Part shown: piece after piece, positions 36,786-45,788 of the stretch
How positions within the stretch are numbered: position 1 is the stretch's first letter
How the letters are laid out: each line of letters opens with the position of its first letter
DNA from: Leptothrix sp. (in: b-proteobacteria)
GTDB lineage: Bacteria; Pseudomonadota; Gammaproteobacteria; Burkholderiales; Burkholderiaceae_C
Direction: 5' to 3'
NCBI GenBank assembly: GCA_013822685.1
Contig: PNKV01000017.1
Location: 1 to 64,000 of the forward strand
DNA length: 64,000 nt
The notes under the pieces: model-generated
Databases searched by the model: none
What the model was told of the DNA's origin: nothing
The model's input: only the letters and a program-made list of their open reading frames with translations
Translations under genes and position numbers: made by a program

Positions 36786-38261
36786 TTAGAAGCTGACCAG
36801 GACGGACGCGCCGATCAGCTGGTTGCTCCTCTTGTAGCTGCCGTCCTTCACGTCCAGGAAGACAGGGCCGCTGGCGTGGTCGTAGCGGTACTCGAACTTG
36901 AAGGTGGTGTTCAGGTTGTAGAGGTAGCTCAGGCCGAAGGTGAGCGCGCTGCGGGTGACGCCGCGGTCGGCATCACCATAGACCGGGTCACCATTGGCAT
37001 CCACCTCGGTGACCGCCGGTCCAATGCCATTGCGATCATCGGCCGCCGTGTAGCCCAGCAGGCCACCACCGTTCTTGCGGTTGTGCAAGTAGTCGGCGCG
37101 CACCGTGCCTTCCAGGCGCGGCTGGAACTTGTAGGCGGCCAGGGCCGACAAGCCCCACCATTGAGCGTCGCGCAGGTCGCCGCTGATGGGGTCGGTGATG
37201 ATCGACGCCTTGGCTTGGCGCCCAATGCTCCACTGGCCCTGCACCGTCCAGTCGCCCCGGATGAAGTAGGCGTCCAGCTCGAACAGGTCGATGCGGGAGT
37301 CGGATTGTTGCTGGAACCCAGGCGTCACGAACGACCCAACCACGGTGCTGCCCGTGGGGTCGAGAACCTCTGTGACGGTGTCATCGGCCACGTTCTCCGT
37401 GAAATTCGCCGCCTTGCCATGCACCCCCGCAAACCCAAAGCCCTGGAACTCGCCCTTGGCGTAGTCCACCCGGTAAGCCACGGCAGGCGCCGCCTCACCC
37501 TGCGCCCGCTTGCTGGCATTCACATTGGCCAACATCACCTTGGTCAGCCACTTGCCCCGGGTCACTTCCAGGCCTGCGCCGGTGTAGGCCGTGGGCAGCG
37601 TGAAGTCAAACAGCAGGTTGTGCGTGATCAGCTTGTTCAGCGTCGGCTGCAGGTACTCATAGCCCGACCAGTCTGGAATCTGGCCGGCGATCAGGCGCGT
37701 CTGCAGGTCGGTCAAAGGGATGGACACCGAGGCCTCGTGGATGGGCGAGTTGCCATCGAACACGGAGCCCACACCACGGTTGGGCGCAAGGGTCAGGCGC
37801 CAGCGTGAGCCACCGTCGGTCTCTTTGGTGAAGTCGATCACCGCCGCGCCGAAGTAGGAGTTGTCGTAGTTGTAGCCATCGCCCCCGTTGGCCGTGTCGA
37901 CCCGGTTCAGGAACTGGAAGCCGGCCCGGTCCTGGCGCTGGTTGTAGATGAAGGTCGGGTCCATGTAGCCGCTGATCTTCAGGTTCTTCAGGCCCAGCGC
38001 ATCGCGCGAGTCCTCCAGCGCTTCGGTCTTGACGGTGATCCGGTTGAAGTCCTGCTGCTGCTCCACCGTCATGCCCTGCGGGGTTTCGGCGATCTTGGCG
38101 TCTTGTGCTTCAAGCTTTTTTTCCAGCTCGGCCACGCGCGATTTCAGCGCTTTCAACTCGTTGAGGATGTCTTCATTGACCCCGGCGCGGGCCACCGTGG
38201 GAAAGGCCAGGCAGACGGCCAGGGCCACGGGCAGCAAGGCCAGGCGTGTGGGGCGGATCAT
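36786..38261 (-). CDS. Outer-membrane porin, DUF3138-like
   Basis: A 491-residue outer-membrane protein. It has a signal peptide (about residues 1-26, ending TVARA), a short coiled coil (about 30-60, NELKALKSRVAELEKKLEAQ) as in trimeric or OprP-like porins, and a long beta-barrel with alternating aromatic/charged strands ending in the C-terminal phenylalanine SVLVSF. It reads like the DUF3138 porins of betaproteobacteria. It lies 49 bp after the last permease gene of the polyamine operon, with a perfect AAGGAGG ribosome-binding site, so it likely provides the outer-membrane route for polyamines. That role is inference from position. Confidence 0.8.
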   Translation of the reverse strand: MIRPTRLALLPVALAVCLAFPTVARAGVNEDILNELKALKSRVAELEKKLEAQDAKIAETPQGMTVEQQQDFNRITVKTEALEDSRDALGLKNLKISGYMDPTFIYNQRQDRAGFQFLNRVDTANGGDGYNYDNSYFGAAVIDFTKETDGGSRWRLTLAPNRGVGSVFDGNSPIHEASVSIPLTDLQTRLIAGQIPDWSGYEYLQPTLNKLITHNLLFDFTLPTAYTGAGLEVTRGKWLTKVMLANVNASKRAQGEAAPAVAYRVDYAKGEFQGFGFAGVHGKAANFTENVADDTVTEVLDPTGSTVVGSFVTPGFQQQSDSRIDLFELDAYFIRGDWTVQGQWSIGRQAKASIITDPISGDLRDAQWWGLSALAAYKFQPRLEGTVRADYLHNRKNGGGLLGYTAADDRNGIGPAVTEVDANGDPVYGDADRGVTRSALTFGLSYLYNLNTTFKFEYRYDHASGPVFLDVKDGSYKRSNQLIGASVLVSF

Positions 38262-38310
38262 GGTCAAAACCTCCTTGAAAGATGGGTGTTGTGTTTGTTG
38301 AATTTCAGGA

Positions 38311-39141
38311 TCAGGGCCGGGCCGCTTGTGCCACTTCACGCGCCCTTCGGCGCTCGGCTCGGGCCAGGGCATAACTGCCCCCGATCACAGCCAGCGAGAC
38401 CACGGCGATCACCACGGTGGCCACGGCGTTCACGCTGGGATCGACCCCCAGCTTGGCGCGCGAGAAGATCACCAGGGGCAAGGTGGTGGAGCCCGGCCCA
38501 GACAAGAAGGCCGCCAGCACCACATCGTCCAGCGACAGGGTGAAGGTCAGCAACCAGGCCGACAGCAAGGCCTGCGAGATCATGGGCAAGGTCACGAGGT
38601 AGAAGACTTGAGAAGGCCGCGCACCCAGGTCCAGCGCGGCTTCTTCCAGCTGCGGGTTCAGGGCCTGCAGGCGCGCCTGGATCACCACCGTGGCGTAGGC
38701 CATGCCCACCAGCAGGTGGCCGGCCCAGATGGTGCCCATGCCCCGCTCGGGAACGCCCAGCCAGCGCTGGATCGACACCAGCATCAGCAACAGTGACAAG
38801 CCCACGATGACCTGCGGCATCACCAAGGGCGCATTGACCATGCCAACCATCAAGGTTCGGCCCAGGAAGCGTTGATAGCGCACCAATGCCAGCGCGGCCA
38901 AGGTGCCCAACACCACCGCGGCCGTGGCACTCATGAAGGCGATGCGCAACGACAGCCACAGACCCTCCAGGATCTCGCGGTCGCGGGCCAGTTCGTGGAA
39001 CCACTTCACCGTGGCGCCACCCCACACCGTGGGCAAGGGCGAATCGTTGAAGGAATAGGTGACCAAGGCCACGATGGGCAGGTACAAGAACGCGAAAACC
39101 GCCGCCAGCCAGCCCCTCGACAACCAGGTGCTGCGGCTCAT
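38311..39141 (-). CDS. potI: Polyamine ABC transporter permease (PotI/SpuH-like)
   Basis: A 276-residue inner-membrane permease with six predicted helices and the EAA-loop segment QLEEAALDLGARPSQVF that contacts the ATPase. It pairs with PotH to form the channel. Its ATG overlaps the stop of potH (ATGA), giving translational coupling. Similar to the PotI/PotC family for putrescine or spermidine; the partner genes in the operon decide the polyamine assignment. Confidence 0.92.
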   Translation of the reverse strand: MSRSTWLSRGWLAAVFAFLYLPIVALVTYSFNDSPLPTVWGGATVKWFHELARDREILEGLWLSLRIAFMSATAAVVLGTLAALALVRYQRFLGRTLMVGMVNAPLVMPQVIVGLSLLLMLVSIQRWLGVPERGMGTIWAGHLLVGMAYATVVIQARLQALNPQLEEAALDLGARPSQVFYLVTLPMISQALLSAWLLTFTLSLDDVVLAAFLSGPGSTTLPLVIFSRAKLGVDPSVNAVATVVIAVVSLAVIGGSYALARAERRRAREVAQAARP

Positions 39142-40007
39142 GATCGCGGCCCTTGCGCGTCCGCCTTGGCTTTGCTGAACAGCGCCAGCGGCACCAGGAT
39201 CAACAGCACCATCACCACCGCAACGCTGGAGGCCATGGGCCAGTCGTTGTTGGCAAAGAACTCATCCCACAGCACGCGGCCGATCATCAATGTTTGCGGG
39301 CCGCCCAGCAGTTCGGGCACCACGTATTCACCCACGCAAGGGATGAACACCAGCATCGACCCGGCAAGGATGCCCGGGCGCGACAAGGGCACCGTCACCT
39401 TCCAGAATGCCACCCAGGGCGAGGCGCCCAAGTCGTGAGCGGCTTCCAGCAGGCGGCGATCCTGCTTGGACAGGTTCGCGTACAGGGGCAGGATCATGAA
39501 GGGCAGGTAGGCATAGACCATGCCCAACACCAGAGAGAAGGCGGAGTTCAAATACTGGCCCGGGCCGGCCGTCACGCCGAAGGCCATCAGCAGCTGGTCC
39601 ACGTGCAAGGCGTTGAGCCCCTGCGCCACCCAGCCCCCATCGGCCAGCAGGCCCTTCCAGGCGTACACCCGCAACAGGAAGGACGTCCAGAAGGGCAGCA
39701 TCACCATCAGCAGCAAAGCGGGCTGCACGCTCTTGTCGGCCCGCGCCATGAAGTAGGCAAAGGGGTAGCCCAGCAACAGGCACACGCCCGTGGTGATGGC
39801 CGCGTACTTCAGGCTGGCCAGGTAGGTTTTGACGTAGAGCGCGTCCTGCGCCAGAAAGGCGTAGTTGGACAGCTTGAAGCCCCCCAGTTGGCCGGCCATG
39901 TCCATGTCCGACACGCTGATCTTCAGCACGATCAAAAACGGCAGCATGAAGAACAGCAGCAGCCACACGAAGGGGATGCCGATGATGGTGCGGTCCAGCC
40001 ACTTCAT
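39138..40007 (-). CDS. potH: Polyamine ABC transporter permease (PotH/SpuG-like)
   Basis: A 289-residue inner-membrane permease with about six helices, including FVWLLLFFMLPFLIVLKISV near the start and the coupling loop LLEAAHDLGASPWVAFW. The ATG at 40007 lies eight bases after the potG stop; an upstream in-frame start would overlap potG. It is one of two permeases of the PotFGHI-type importer. Confidence 0.92.
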   Translation of the reverse strand: MKWLDRTIIGIPFVWLLLFFMLPFLIVLKISVSDMDMAGQLGGFKLSNYAFLAQDALYVKTYLASLKYAAITTGVCLLLGYPFAYFMARADKSVQPALLLMVMLPFWTSFLLRVYAWKGLLADGGWVAQGLNALHVDQLLMAFGVTAGPGQYLNSAFSLVLGMVYAYLPFMILPLYANLSKQDRRLLEAAHDLGASPWVAFWKVTVPLSRPGILAGSMLVFIPCVGEYVVPELLGGPQTLMIGRVLWDEFFANNDWPMASSVAVVMVLLILVPLALFSKAKADAQGPRS

Positions 40008-40015
40008 GCGCGGCC

Positions 40016-41026
40016 TCAGGGCGCCAGCACCACTTGGACGGAGGGCGACCACCAGGCCCAGGCCTGATCGCCTTCGCGCAGCGCCTCGTCGGGGTGGCGC
40101 TCGGTGTTGCTTTGGCTCACCTTCAAGGTTTGGCCGCCGGGCAGCTGCAGGTGGTAGACGGTGTAGCTGCCAAAGTAGGCGATGTCGCGCACGCGGCCTT
40201 GCACCTGGTGAAGGGCCTGGAGTTGATCGGATGGAAAGTGGCGCGCCACCCGGATCTTTTCAGGGCGCACAGCCACATTGCCGTCCAACAGGTTGATGTT
40301 GCCGATGAAGTCGGCCACGAAGCGCGTGGCGGGGTTCTCGTACAGATCGCGGGGCTCGCCCACTTGCAGGATGCGGCCTTCGCTCATCACGGCGATGCGG
40401 CTGGCCATGGTCATGGCTTCTTCCTGGTCGTGGGTCACCATCACACAGGTCACGCCGACCGACTTGAGGATGTGCACCAGCTCGATCTGGGTTTCCTCGC
40501 GCAGCTTCTTGTCCAAAGCGCCCAGGGGCTCATCCAGCAGCAACAATGAAGGCTGGCGCGCCAGGCTGCGAGCCAGGGCCACGCGCTGCTGTTGCCCGCC
40601 CGACAACTGGTGCGGCTTGCGCTGCGCAAACGGGCCCAGTTGCACCAGCTTGAGCATGGCTTCCACACGCTCGGCGATCTTGGCCTTGGGCAGGCCTTCG
40701 CGCTTCAGACCAAAGGCGATGTTGTCCCACACTGTGAGGTGCGGGAACAGCGCGTAGGACTGGAACATCATGTTCAGCGGGCGCTCGTGCGGCGCCAGCT
40801 TGACCAGGTCTTGCCCGTTCAAGCGGATGCTGCCCGAGGTGGGCGTCTCGAAGCCCGCCAGCAGGCGCAGCAGCGTGGATTTGCCGCAACCGCTGGAGCC
40901 CAACAGGGCAAAGATCTCGCCCTGCTGGATCTCCAGGCTGACGTGGTCCACCGCCCTGAACGCCGCGCCGCCCGCGCTGGCGCCGAAGTCCTTGACGACT
41001 TCCTGGATGCTCAGGAAAACCGTCAC
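40016..41026 (-). CDS. potG: Polyamine ABC transporter ATPase (PotG/SpuF-like)
   Basis: A 336-residue ATPase. The Walker A motif is LLGSSGCGKST, the signature LSGGQQQRVALARS, and Walker B is LLLLDEPLGALD. A C-terminal TOBE-like regulatory domain follows. It powers polyamine import. The start overlaps the potF stop by four bases, which couples their translation. The assignment to polyamines rather than iron or sulfate follows from the neighbouring genes and the PotG/PotA family likeness. Confidence 0.95.
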   Translation of the reverse strand: MTVFLSIQEVVKDFGASAGGAAFRAVDHVSLEIQQGEIFALLGSSGCGKSTLLRLLAGFETPTSGSIRLNGQDLVKLAPHERPLNMMFQSYALFPHLTVWDNIAFGLKREGLPKAKIAERVEAMLKLVQLGPFAQRKPHQLSGGQQQRVALARSLARQPSLLLLDEPLGALDKKLREETQIELVHILKSVGVTCVMVTHDQEEAMTMASRIAVMSEGRILQVGEPRDLYENPATRFVADFIGNINLLDGNVAVRPEKIRVARHFPSDQLQALHQVQGRVRDIAYFGSYTVYHLQLPGGQTLKVSQSNTERHPDEALREGDQAWAWWSPSVQVVLAP

Positions 41027-42138
41027 AGGCCGGTCTTGAAGGAGGTGTAGATGCGCGTCATCTGGCGACGCAGGTCGTTGTTGATGGCCTCGGGCATGGC
41101 CATCTTCTTCATGTCCGACTCGGAGGGGAACACCGCCGGGTCATTGGCCACCTCGGGCTTGAGCAGCTTGCGCGCGGCCAGGTTGGGATTGGCGTAGAAG
41201 ACCTTGTTGGTCAGCCCCGCGTGCACCTCGGGGCGCATGATGTAGTTGATGAACTTGTGCGCGTTGTCGGGGTGCGGTGCATCGACCGGGATCACCATGG
41301 TGTCCATGAACACCACGCCGCCGGTCTTGGGGATCAAGGTCTGGATGTTCTGCCCGGTCTTGCCTTCGATGGCGCGGGCGCGGGCGATGTTCATGTCACC
41401 CGACCAGCCCAGCGCCAGGCAAATCGAACCGTTGGCCATGTCATTGATGTAGCCCGACGAGCTGAACAGCGTCACGTAAGGGCGGATGGCCTTGAGCATG
41501 GGGCCAACGGCTTGGTAGTCGGCGATGTTCTTGCTGTAGGCCGGCTTGCCCATGTAGTGCAGCGAGGCCGGGATCACTTCACTGGCGGCGTCCAGGATCG
41601 ACACGCCGCAGCTCTTGAGCTTGCTGATGTACTCGGGCTTGAAGACCAGGTCCCAGGCGTTGTCGGGCATGGGCAGGCCGCCCAGGGCCGCCTTGACCTT
41701 GTCCACGTTGATGCCCACCGTGGTGAAGCCCCAGAGCCAGTTGGCCATGTACTGGTTGCCCGGGTCGAGCTTGGCCAGTTGCGCCTGGAACTGCGGGTCC
41801 AGGTTCTTCATGTTGGGCAGCTTGGATTTGTCGAGCTTTTGCAGCAGGCCCCCGTCGGCCTGCATCTTGGCCCAGTAGGACGAGGGCATGACCACGTCGT
41901 AGCCCGTCTTGCCGGCCACCAGCTTGGCGTGCACCACTTCGTTGCTGTCGAAGTTGTCGTAGCGCACCTTGATGCCGAACTCTTTCTCGAAATTGGCGAT
42001 GGTGTCGGGCGCGATGTAGTTCGACCAGTTGTAGACGTTGAGGATCTTCTCTTCCTCGGCACGCGCGCCCGTGGTCACGGTCATCGCGACCAGCATGGCG
42101 CAGCCCAGGGCGCTCAGGCTCATCCAGGAACGGGTCAT
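41023..42138 (-). CDS. potF: Putrescine-binding periplasmic protein (PotF/SpuD-like)
   Basis: A 371-residue binding protein with a signal peptide (about residues 1-27) followed by EEEKILNVYNWSNYIAPDT, the start of the mature PotF fold. Most ligand residues known from E. coli PotF can be matched (the glutamate in DAASEVIP, aspartates in LGWSGDM and FMDTMV). The aspartate after NWS in PotF is Asn here (NWSNYI), which could shift polyamine preference. AAGGGAGAG lies before the ATG. Putrescine binding is the best guess; spermidine is possible. Confidence 0.92.
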   Translation of the reverse strand: MTRSWMSLSALGCAMLVAMTVTTGARAEEEKILNVYNWSNYIAPDTIANFEKEFGIKVRYDNFDSNEVVHAKLVAGKTGYDVVMPSSYWAKMQADGGLLQKLDKSKLPNMKNLDPQFQAQLAKLDPGNQYMANWLWGFTTVGINVDKVKAALGGLPMPDNAWDLVFKPEYISKLKSCGVSILDAASEVIPASLHYMGKPAYSKNIADYQAVGPMLKAIRPYVTLFSSSGYINDMANGSICLALGWSGDMNIARARAIEGKTGQNIQTLIPKTGGVVFMDTMVIPVDAPHPDNAHKFINYIMRPEVHAGLTNKVFYANPNLAARKLLKPEVANDPAVFPSESDMKKMAMPEAINNDLRRQMTRIYTSFKTGL

Positions 42139-42142
42139 GTTG

Positions 42143-43528
42143 CTACTCTCCCTTTAAGTCGGTCCAGGTCAGGTCCAGGCAGCGCCGGATCAAGACCATC
42201 ATCTCGTCAATCTGTTCACACGTCAGCACCAGCGGCGGCGCGATGATCATGCGGTCACCCACGGCGCGCATGATCAAACCATTGGCAAAACAATGCCCCC
42301 GGCACACCATGCCCGCACTCACTTCGGGCCCAAAAGGCACAGCAGCTTGCGTGCCAGAGGCCTTGGTTTTGACCAGCCGGATGGCCGCCATCAAACCGAA
42401 GGTCTCGGCCTCGCCCACCAGGGGATGGTCTGCCAACGCCGCGTATTGTTTCGCAAGATAGGGGCCGGTTTCGTCACGCACCCGGTCAACAAGATGTAAG
42501 TCTTCGATCAGTTGCAAATTTGCCAAAGCCACCGCACAGGCGACGGGGTGCCCGCTGTAGGTGTAGCCATGGTTGAAGTCGCCGCCTTGATCAATCAACA
42601 CGCGCGCCACGCGCTCACCCACCAGCACGCCGCCCAGCGGGATGTAGCCGGAGGTGATGCCCTTGGCAAAGGTGATCAGGTCAGGCTTGTAGCCCAGGCG
42701 CTCGCAGCCGAACCATTCGCCGGTGCGGCCAAAGCCGCAGATCACTTCATCAGAGACCAAGAGGATGCCGTGCTTGTCGCAGATGCGCTGGACCTCGGGC
42801 CAGTAGGTGTCGGGCGGGATGATGACGCCGCCCGCCCCCTGGATGGGTTCGCCGATGAAGGCGGCGACCTTGTCGGCACCGACCTCCTGGATCTTGACCT
42901 CCAGCCACGAGGCTGCGCGCAGGCCGAAGTCATCGCGGCTTTCGCCGGGCTGCACGTGCTCGGCAAAGTAAGGCTGGCCGATGTGCACGATGCCGGGGAT
43001 GGGCAGGCCGCCCTGCGTGTGCATGTCCACCATGCCACCTAGCGAGGCGCCTGCCATGGTCGAGCCGTGGTACGCGTTCTGGCGGCTGATGATGACCTGG
43101 CGCTCGGGCTGGCGCAGCAGATCCCAGTAGCGGCGGACCATGCGCACGATGGTGTCGTTGCCCTCCGAGCCCGAGCCGGTGAAGAAGACGTGCTCAAAGC
43201 CCGACGGACTCAGCTTGGCCAGCTTCTCGGCCAGCGCGATGGCCGGCGTCGTGGCCGTCTGGAAGAAGGCGTTGTAGAAGGGCAAGGCCTCGAGCTGGTG
43301 CGTGGCGGCGTCGATCAGCGCGCGCTGGCCATAACCCACGTTCACGCACCACAGGCCACTCATGGCGTCGAAAATCTTGTGGCCCTCGCGGTCCCACAGG
43401 TAGATGCCATCGGCCTTGGTGATGATGCGCGAACCCTTGGCGGCCAGGGCCTTGAAGTCGGTGAAGGGGTGCAGAAAATGGGCGGCGTCAGCCGCCTGCC
43501 ACTCGGCGTTGGTGCGGGTATGGGGCAT
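42143..43528 (-). CDS. spuC: Putrescine/polyamine aminotransferase (SpuC-like, class III)
   Basis: A 461-residue class III PLP-dependent aminotransferase. The PLP lysine is in LITFAKGITSGYIP, the cofactor glycine motif is FFTGSGSEGNDT, and the aspartate segment is LLVSDEVICGFGRTG. The sequence and place between a glutamine-synthetase-like PuuA and PotF match SpuC of Pseudomonas, which transfers an amino group from putrescine to pyruvate. The aldehyde product would then go to the nearby PuuC-type dehydrogenase. Other diamines could be accepted. Confidence 0.88.
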   Translation of the reverse strand: MPHTRTNAEWQAADAAHFLHPFTDFKALAAKGSRIITKADGIYLWDREGHKIFDAMSGLWCVNVGYGQRALIDAATHQLEALPFYNAFFQTATTPAIALAEKLAKLSPSGFEHVFFTGSGSEGNDTIVRMVRRYWDLLRQPERQVIISRQNAYHGSTMAGASLGGMVDMHTQGGLPIPGIVHIGQPYFAEHVQPGESRDDFGLRAASWLEVKIQEVGADKVAAFIGEPIQGAGGVIIPPDTYWPEVQRICDKHGILLVSDEVICGFGRTGEWFGCERLGYKPDLITFAKGITSGYIPLGGVLVGERVARVLIDQGGDFNHGYTYSGHPVACAVALANLQLIEDLHLVDRVRDETGPYLAKQYAALADHPLVGEAETFGLMAAIRLVKTKASGTQAAVPFGPEVSAGMVCRGHCFANGLIMRAVGDRMIIAPPLVLTCEQIDEMMVLIRRCLDLTWTDLKGE

Positions 43529-43540
43529 GGCGGTCTCTTT

Positions 43541-44908
43541 TCAAACGTGAAGCAGCAGGTGCTCGCGCTCCCAGGGTGAGATCACCTTCATGAACTCGGC
43601 GTATTCGACTTCCTTGATCTCGGTGTAGACCGTGATGAAGGACTTGCCCAGCACATCGTGCAGGTCCGATTGCTCGCGCAACAAGCCCAGCGCTTCGCCC
43701 AGGCTGCGGGGCAGCTGGAAATCGCCCAGGTAGGCATCGCCCCGGCATTCCGCTGAAGGCTCGATCTTGTTCTTGATGCCCAGGTAGCCGCAGGCCAGCG
43801 TGGCGGCCAGCGCGACATAAGGGTTGGCATCGGCACCAATCACGCGGTTCTCGATGCGGCGCGCGGCGGGCGTGGCCAAAGGGGCCCGGAAGCCCACGGT
43901 GCGGTTGTCCACCCCCCATTGCGTGTTGATGGGCGCGGCGGTGGCACGGGCCAGGCGCCGGTATGAGTTGACGTAAGGCGCGAACAGGCCCATGGCCGCT
44001 GGCACGTAGCGCTGCAGACCGCCGATGTACCAGTAGAACTCTTTGGAAGGCGTGCCGTCTTCATTGCTGAAGATGTTGCGGCCGGTTTCTTTGCTGACCA
44101 CGCTCTGGTGCACGTGCATGGAACTGCCCGGCTCGTTGGCCATGGGCTTGGCCATGAAGGTGGCGTACATCTCGTGGCGCAACGCGGCTTCGCGGATCGT
44201 GCGCTTGAAAAAGAACACTTCATCGGCCAGGCCCAGCGGGTGGTCGTGGAAGAAGTTGATCTCCATCTGCCCGGCGCCGACTTCGTGGATCAGCGTGTCC
44301 ACGTTCAGCTCCATCTTCTTGCAGTAGTCGTAGATGTCTTCGAAGAGCGGATCGAACTCGTTCACCGCATCGATCGAATAGGCCTGGCGCGAAGTTTCGG
44401 CACGGCCACTTCGGCCACGGGGAGGGCGCAGTGGCTGGTTGGGGTCGATGCTGCGCTCGATCAAATAGAACTCGAGCTCGGGCGCCACCACGGGGGACCA
44501 GCCCTCGTCGTCGAACAGCTGGCACACGCGCTTGAGCACTGAGCGGGGCGCGTAGGGAATCAGCACACCATCGCGGTCGAAGCAATCGTGGATGACCTGG
44601 GCGGTGGGGTCGGTGGCCCAGGGCACGATGCGCACGGTGCTGGGGTCGGGCTGCAGGTGCATGTCCCGGTCGGTGGGGGTGATGACGTCGTAGTAGGGCC
44701 CTTCGGCCGGGAACTCACCGGTCACGCCGATGGCGACGATGGCCTCGGGCAGGCGCATGCCCCGGTCCTCGGTGAACTTTTCACGCGGCAGGATCTTGCC
44801 GCGCGCCACGCCCGTCAAGTCGGGCACCAGGCATTCGATCTCAGTGACGTGGCGCTGGTTGAGCCATTGCTCCAGCTCGCTGAAGCTGCTGGGTACCTTG
44901 GATTGCAT
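43541..44908 (-). CDS. puuA: Gamma-glutamylpolyamine synthetase (PuuA/SpuB-like)
   Basis: A 455-residue glutamine-synthetase-fold enzyme that ligates glutamate to a polyamine using ATP. It has the GS catalytic domain with the VGAGQMEINFFHDHPL segment, the NANPYVALAATLACGYLG-type region near the end (starting ADANPYVALAATL) and the glutamate-binding loop around GSSMHVHQS. The position next to a PuuD-like hydrolase and a SpuC-like aminotransferase points to PuuA/SpuB rather than nitrogen-assimilating GlnA. AAGGGA precedes the ATG. Which polyamine it prefers is not determined. Confidence 0.9.
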   Translation of the reverse strand: MQSKVPSSFSELEQWLNQRHVTEIECLVPDLTGVARGKILPREKFTEDRGMRLPEAIVAIGVTGEFPAEGPYYDVITPTDRDMHLQPDPSTVRIVPWATDPTAQVIHDCFDRDGVLIPYAPRSVLKRVCQLFDDEGWSPVVAPELEFYLIERSIDPNQPLRPPRGRSGRAETSRQAYSIDAVNEFDPLFEDIYDYCKKMELNVDTLIHEVGAGQMEINFFHDHPLGLADEVFFFKRTIREAALRHEMYATFMAKPMANEPGSSMHVHQSVVSKETGRNIFSNEDGTPSKEFYWYIGGLQRYVPAAMGLFAPYVNSYRRLARATAAPINTQWGVDNRTVGFRAPLATPAARRIENRVIGADANPYVALAATLACGYLGIKNKIEPSAECRGDAYLGDFQLPRSLGEALGLLREQSDLHDVLGKSFITVYTEIKEVEYAEFMKVISPWEREHLLLHV

Positions 44909-44923
44909 TGCGTCCCTTCATGT

Positions 44924-45730
44924 TCATGATTTCTGCTTGCCAGCATGCCACGCCCGGCAGGCTTGGCCGAAAGCTTCGAAAATCCGCATCGACACGGGGT
45001 TGTGGGCGGCCTGCCATTCGGGGTGCCATTGCAGGCACAGGCTGAAGGCGCCGGGGTGAACCGGGTCGGCCACGCTGACGGCCTCGACCACGCCATCCGG
45101 GGCAAGGGCTTCAACACGGAGCTGAGGGGCCAGGCGGTTCACGCCCTGGCCATGCAGGCTGTTGACCTGGAACTCGCCTTGCTCGCTGAGGATGCTGGTG
45201 GGCAGGCCGCGCAGGGTCTGCGCCAGGAAGCCGCCGGGCACCAGTTGCGCGGGGTGGGCAAAGCCATACTCCTCGTCCAGCGGCAGGGTCTCGTCGCTGC
45301 GGTGGTCATTCAAACCAGGTTGTTCGTGCACGGCTTGGTGCAAGGAGCCCCCCAAGGCCACGTTCACTTCCTGGAAGCCCCGGCAGATGCCCAGCAAAGG
45401 CAGGCCCATGGCCACGGCGCGGCGCACGATGGGCAAGGTCCAGGCATCGCGGTCAGGGTCGAGCGGCAAGGAGGGGTCGTGCACGTCTTCGCCAAAATGG
45501 CGGGGATGCACGTTGGAGGGCGAGCCGGTCAGCAAGATGCCATCGGCCAGGGCCAGCAAGGCGTCGAGTTCAGCGGGCGTGGCGCCGGGTACCACCACCG
45601 GCACGCAGCCGGCCAGGCGAACGGCGTCGATGTATTTCTGGCCCACGGTGTAGCAGCTCAGCCCGCCGACCGGTTTTTGGCAGGCGGGGACCAGGACGAT
45701 GGGCAAAGAGGCGTTGAGGTCGGCTTGCAT
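44924..45730 (-). CDS. puuD: Gamma-glutamyl-GABA hydrolase (PuuD/SpuA-like)
   Basis: A 268-residue class I glutamine-amidotransferase-like hydrolase. The nucleophile cysteine lies in LGICRGFQEVNVALGG, and the catalytic His/Glu pair is in LQWHPEWQ. It frees GABA from gamma-glutamyl-GABA in the PuuABCD/SpuA route. First gene of the operon, directly behind the sigma-54 promoter. With the ATG at 45730 the transcript leader would be only about four bases with no Shine-Dalgarno, which is odd. A TTG at 45706 is possible but has no better site. Confidence 0.88.
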   Translation of the reverse strand: MQADLNASLPIVLVPACQKPVGGLSCYTVGQKYIDAVRLAGCVPVVVPGATPAELDALLALADGILLTGSPSNVHPRHFGEDVHDPSLPLDPDRDAWTLPIVRRAVAMGLPLLGICRGFQEVNVALGGSLHQAVHEQPGLNDHRSDETLPLDEEYGFAHPAQLVPGGFLAQTLRGLPTSILSEQGEFQVNSLHGQGVNRLAPQLRVEALAPDGVVEAVSVADPVHPGAFSLCLQWHPEWQAAHNPVSMRIFEAFGQACRAWHAGKQKS

Positions 45731-45744
45731 GGTGCGTTATACCG

Positions 45745-45760
45745 TGCAAGCAGTGTGCCA
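45745..45760 (-). promoter_or_regulatory. Sigma-54 (RpoN) promoter of the polyamine operon
   Basis: On the minus strand TGGCAC (45760-45755), five bases, then TTGCA (45749-45745) matches the sigma-54 consensus TGGCAC-N5-TTGCA at every core position, with the required 10 bp between the -24 GG and -12 GC. The start is predicted near 45734, four bases before the puuD ATG. RpoN control fits nitrogen-responsive polyamine use. I found no clear activator dyad further upstream. Confidence 0.8.
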
Positions 45761-45788
45761 AACACGCCCCCAAGGCAAAAACCGCGCG

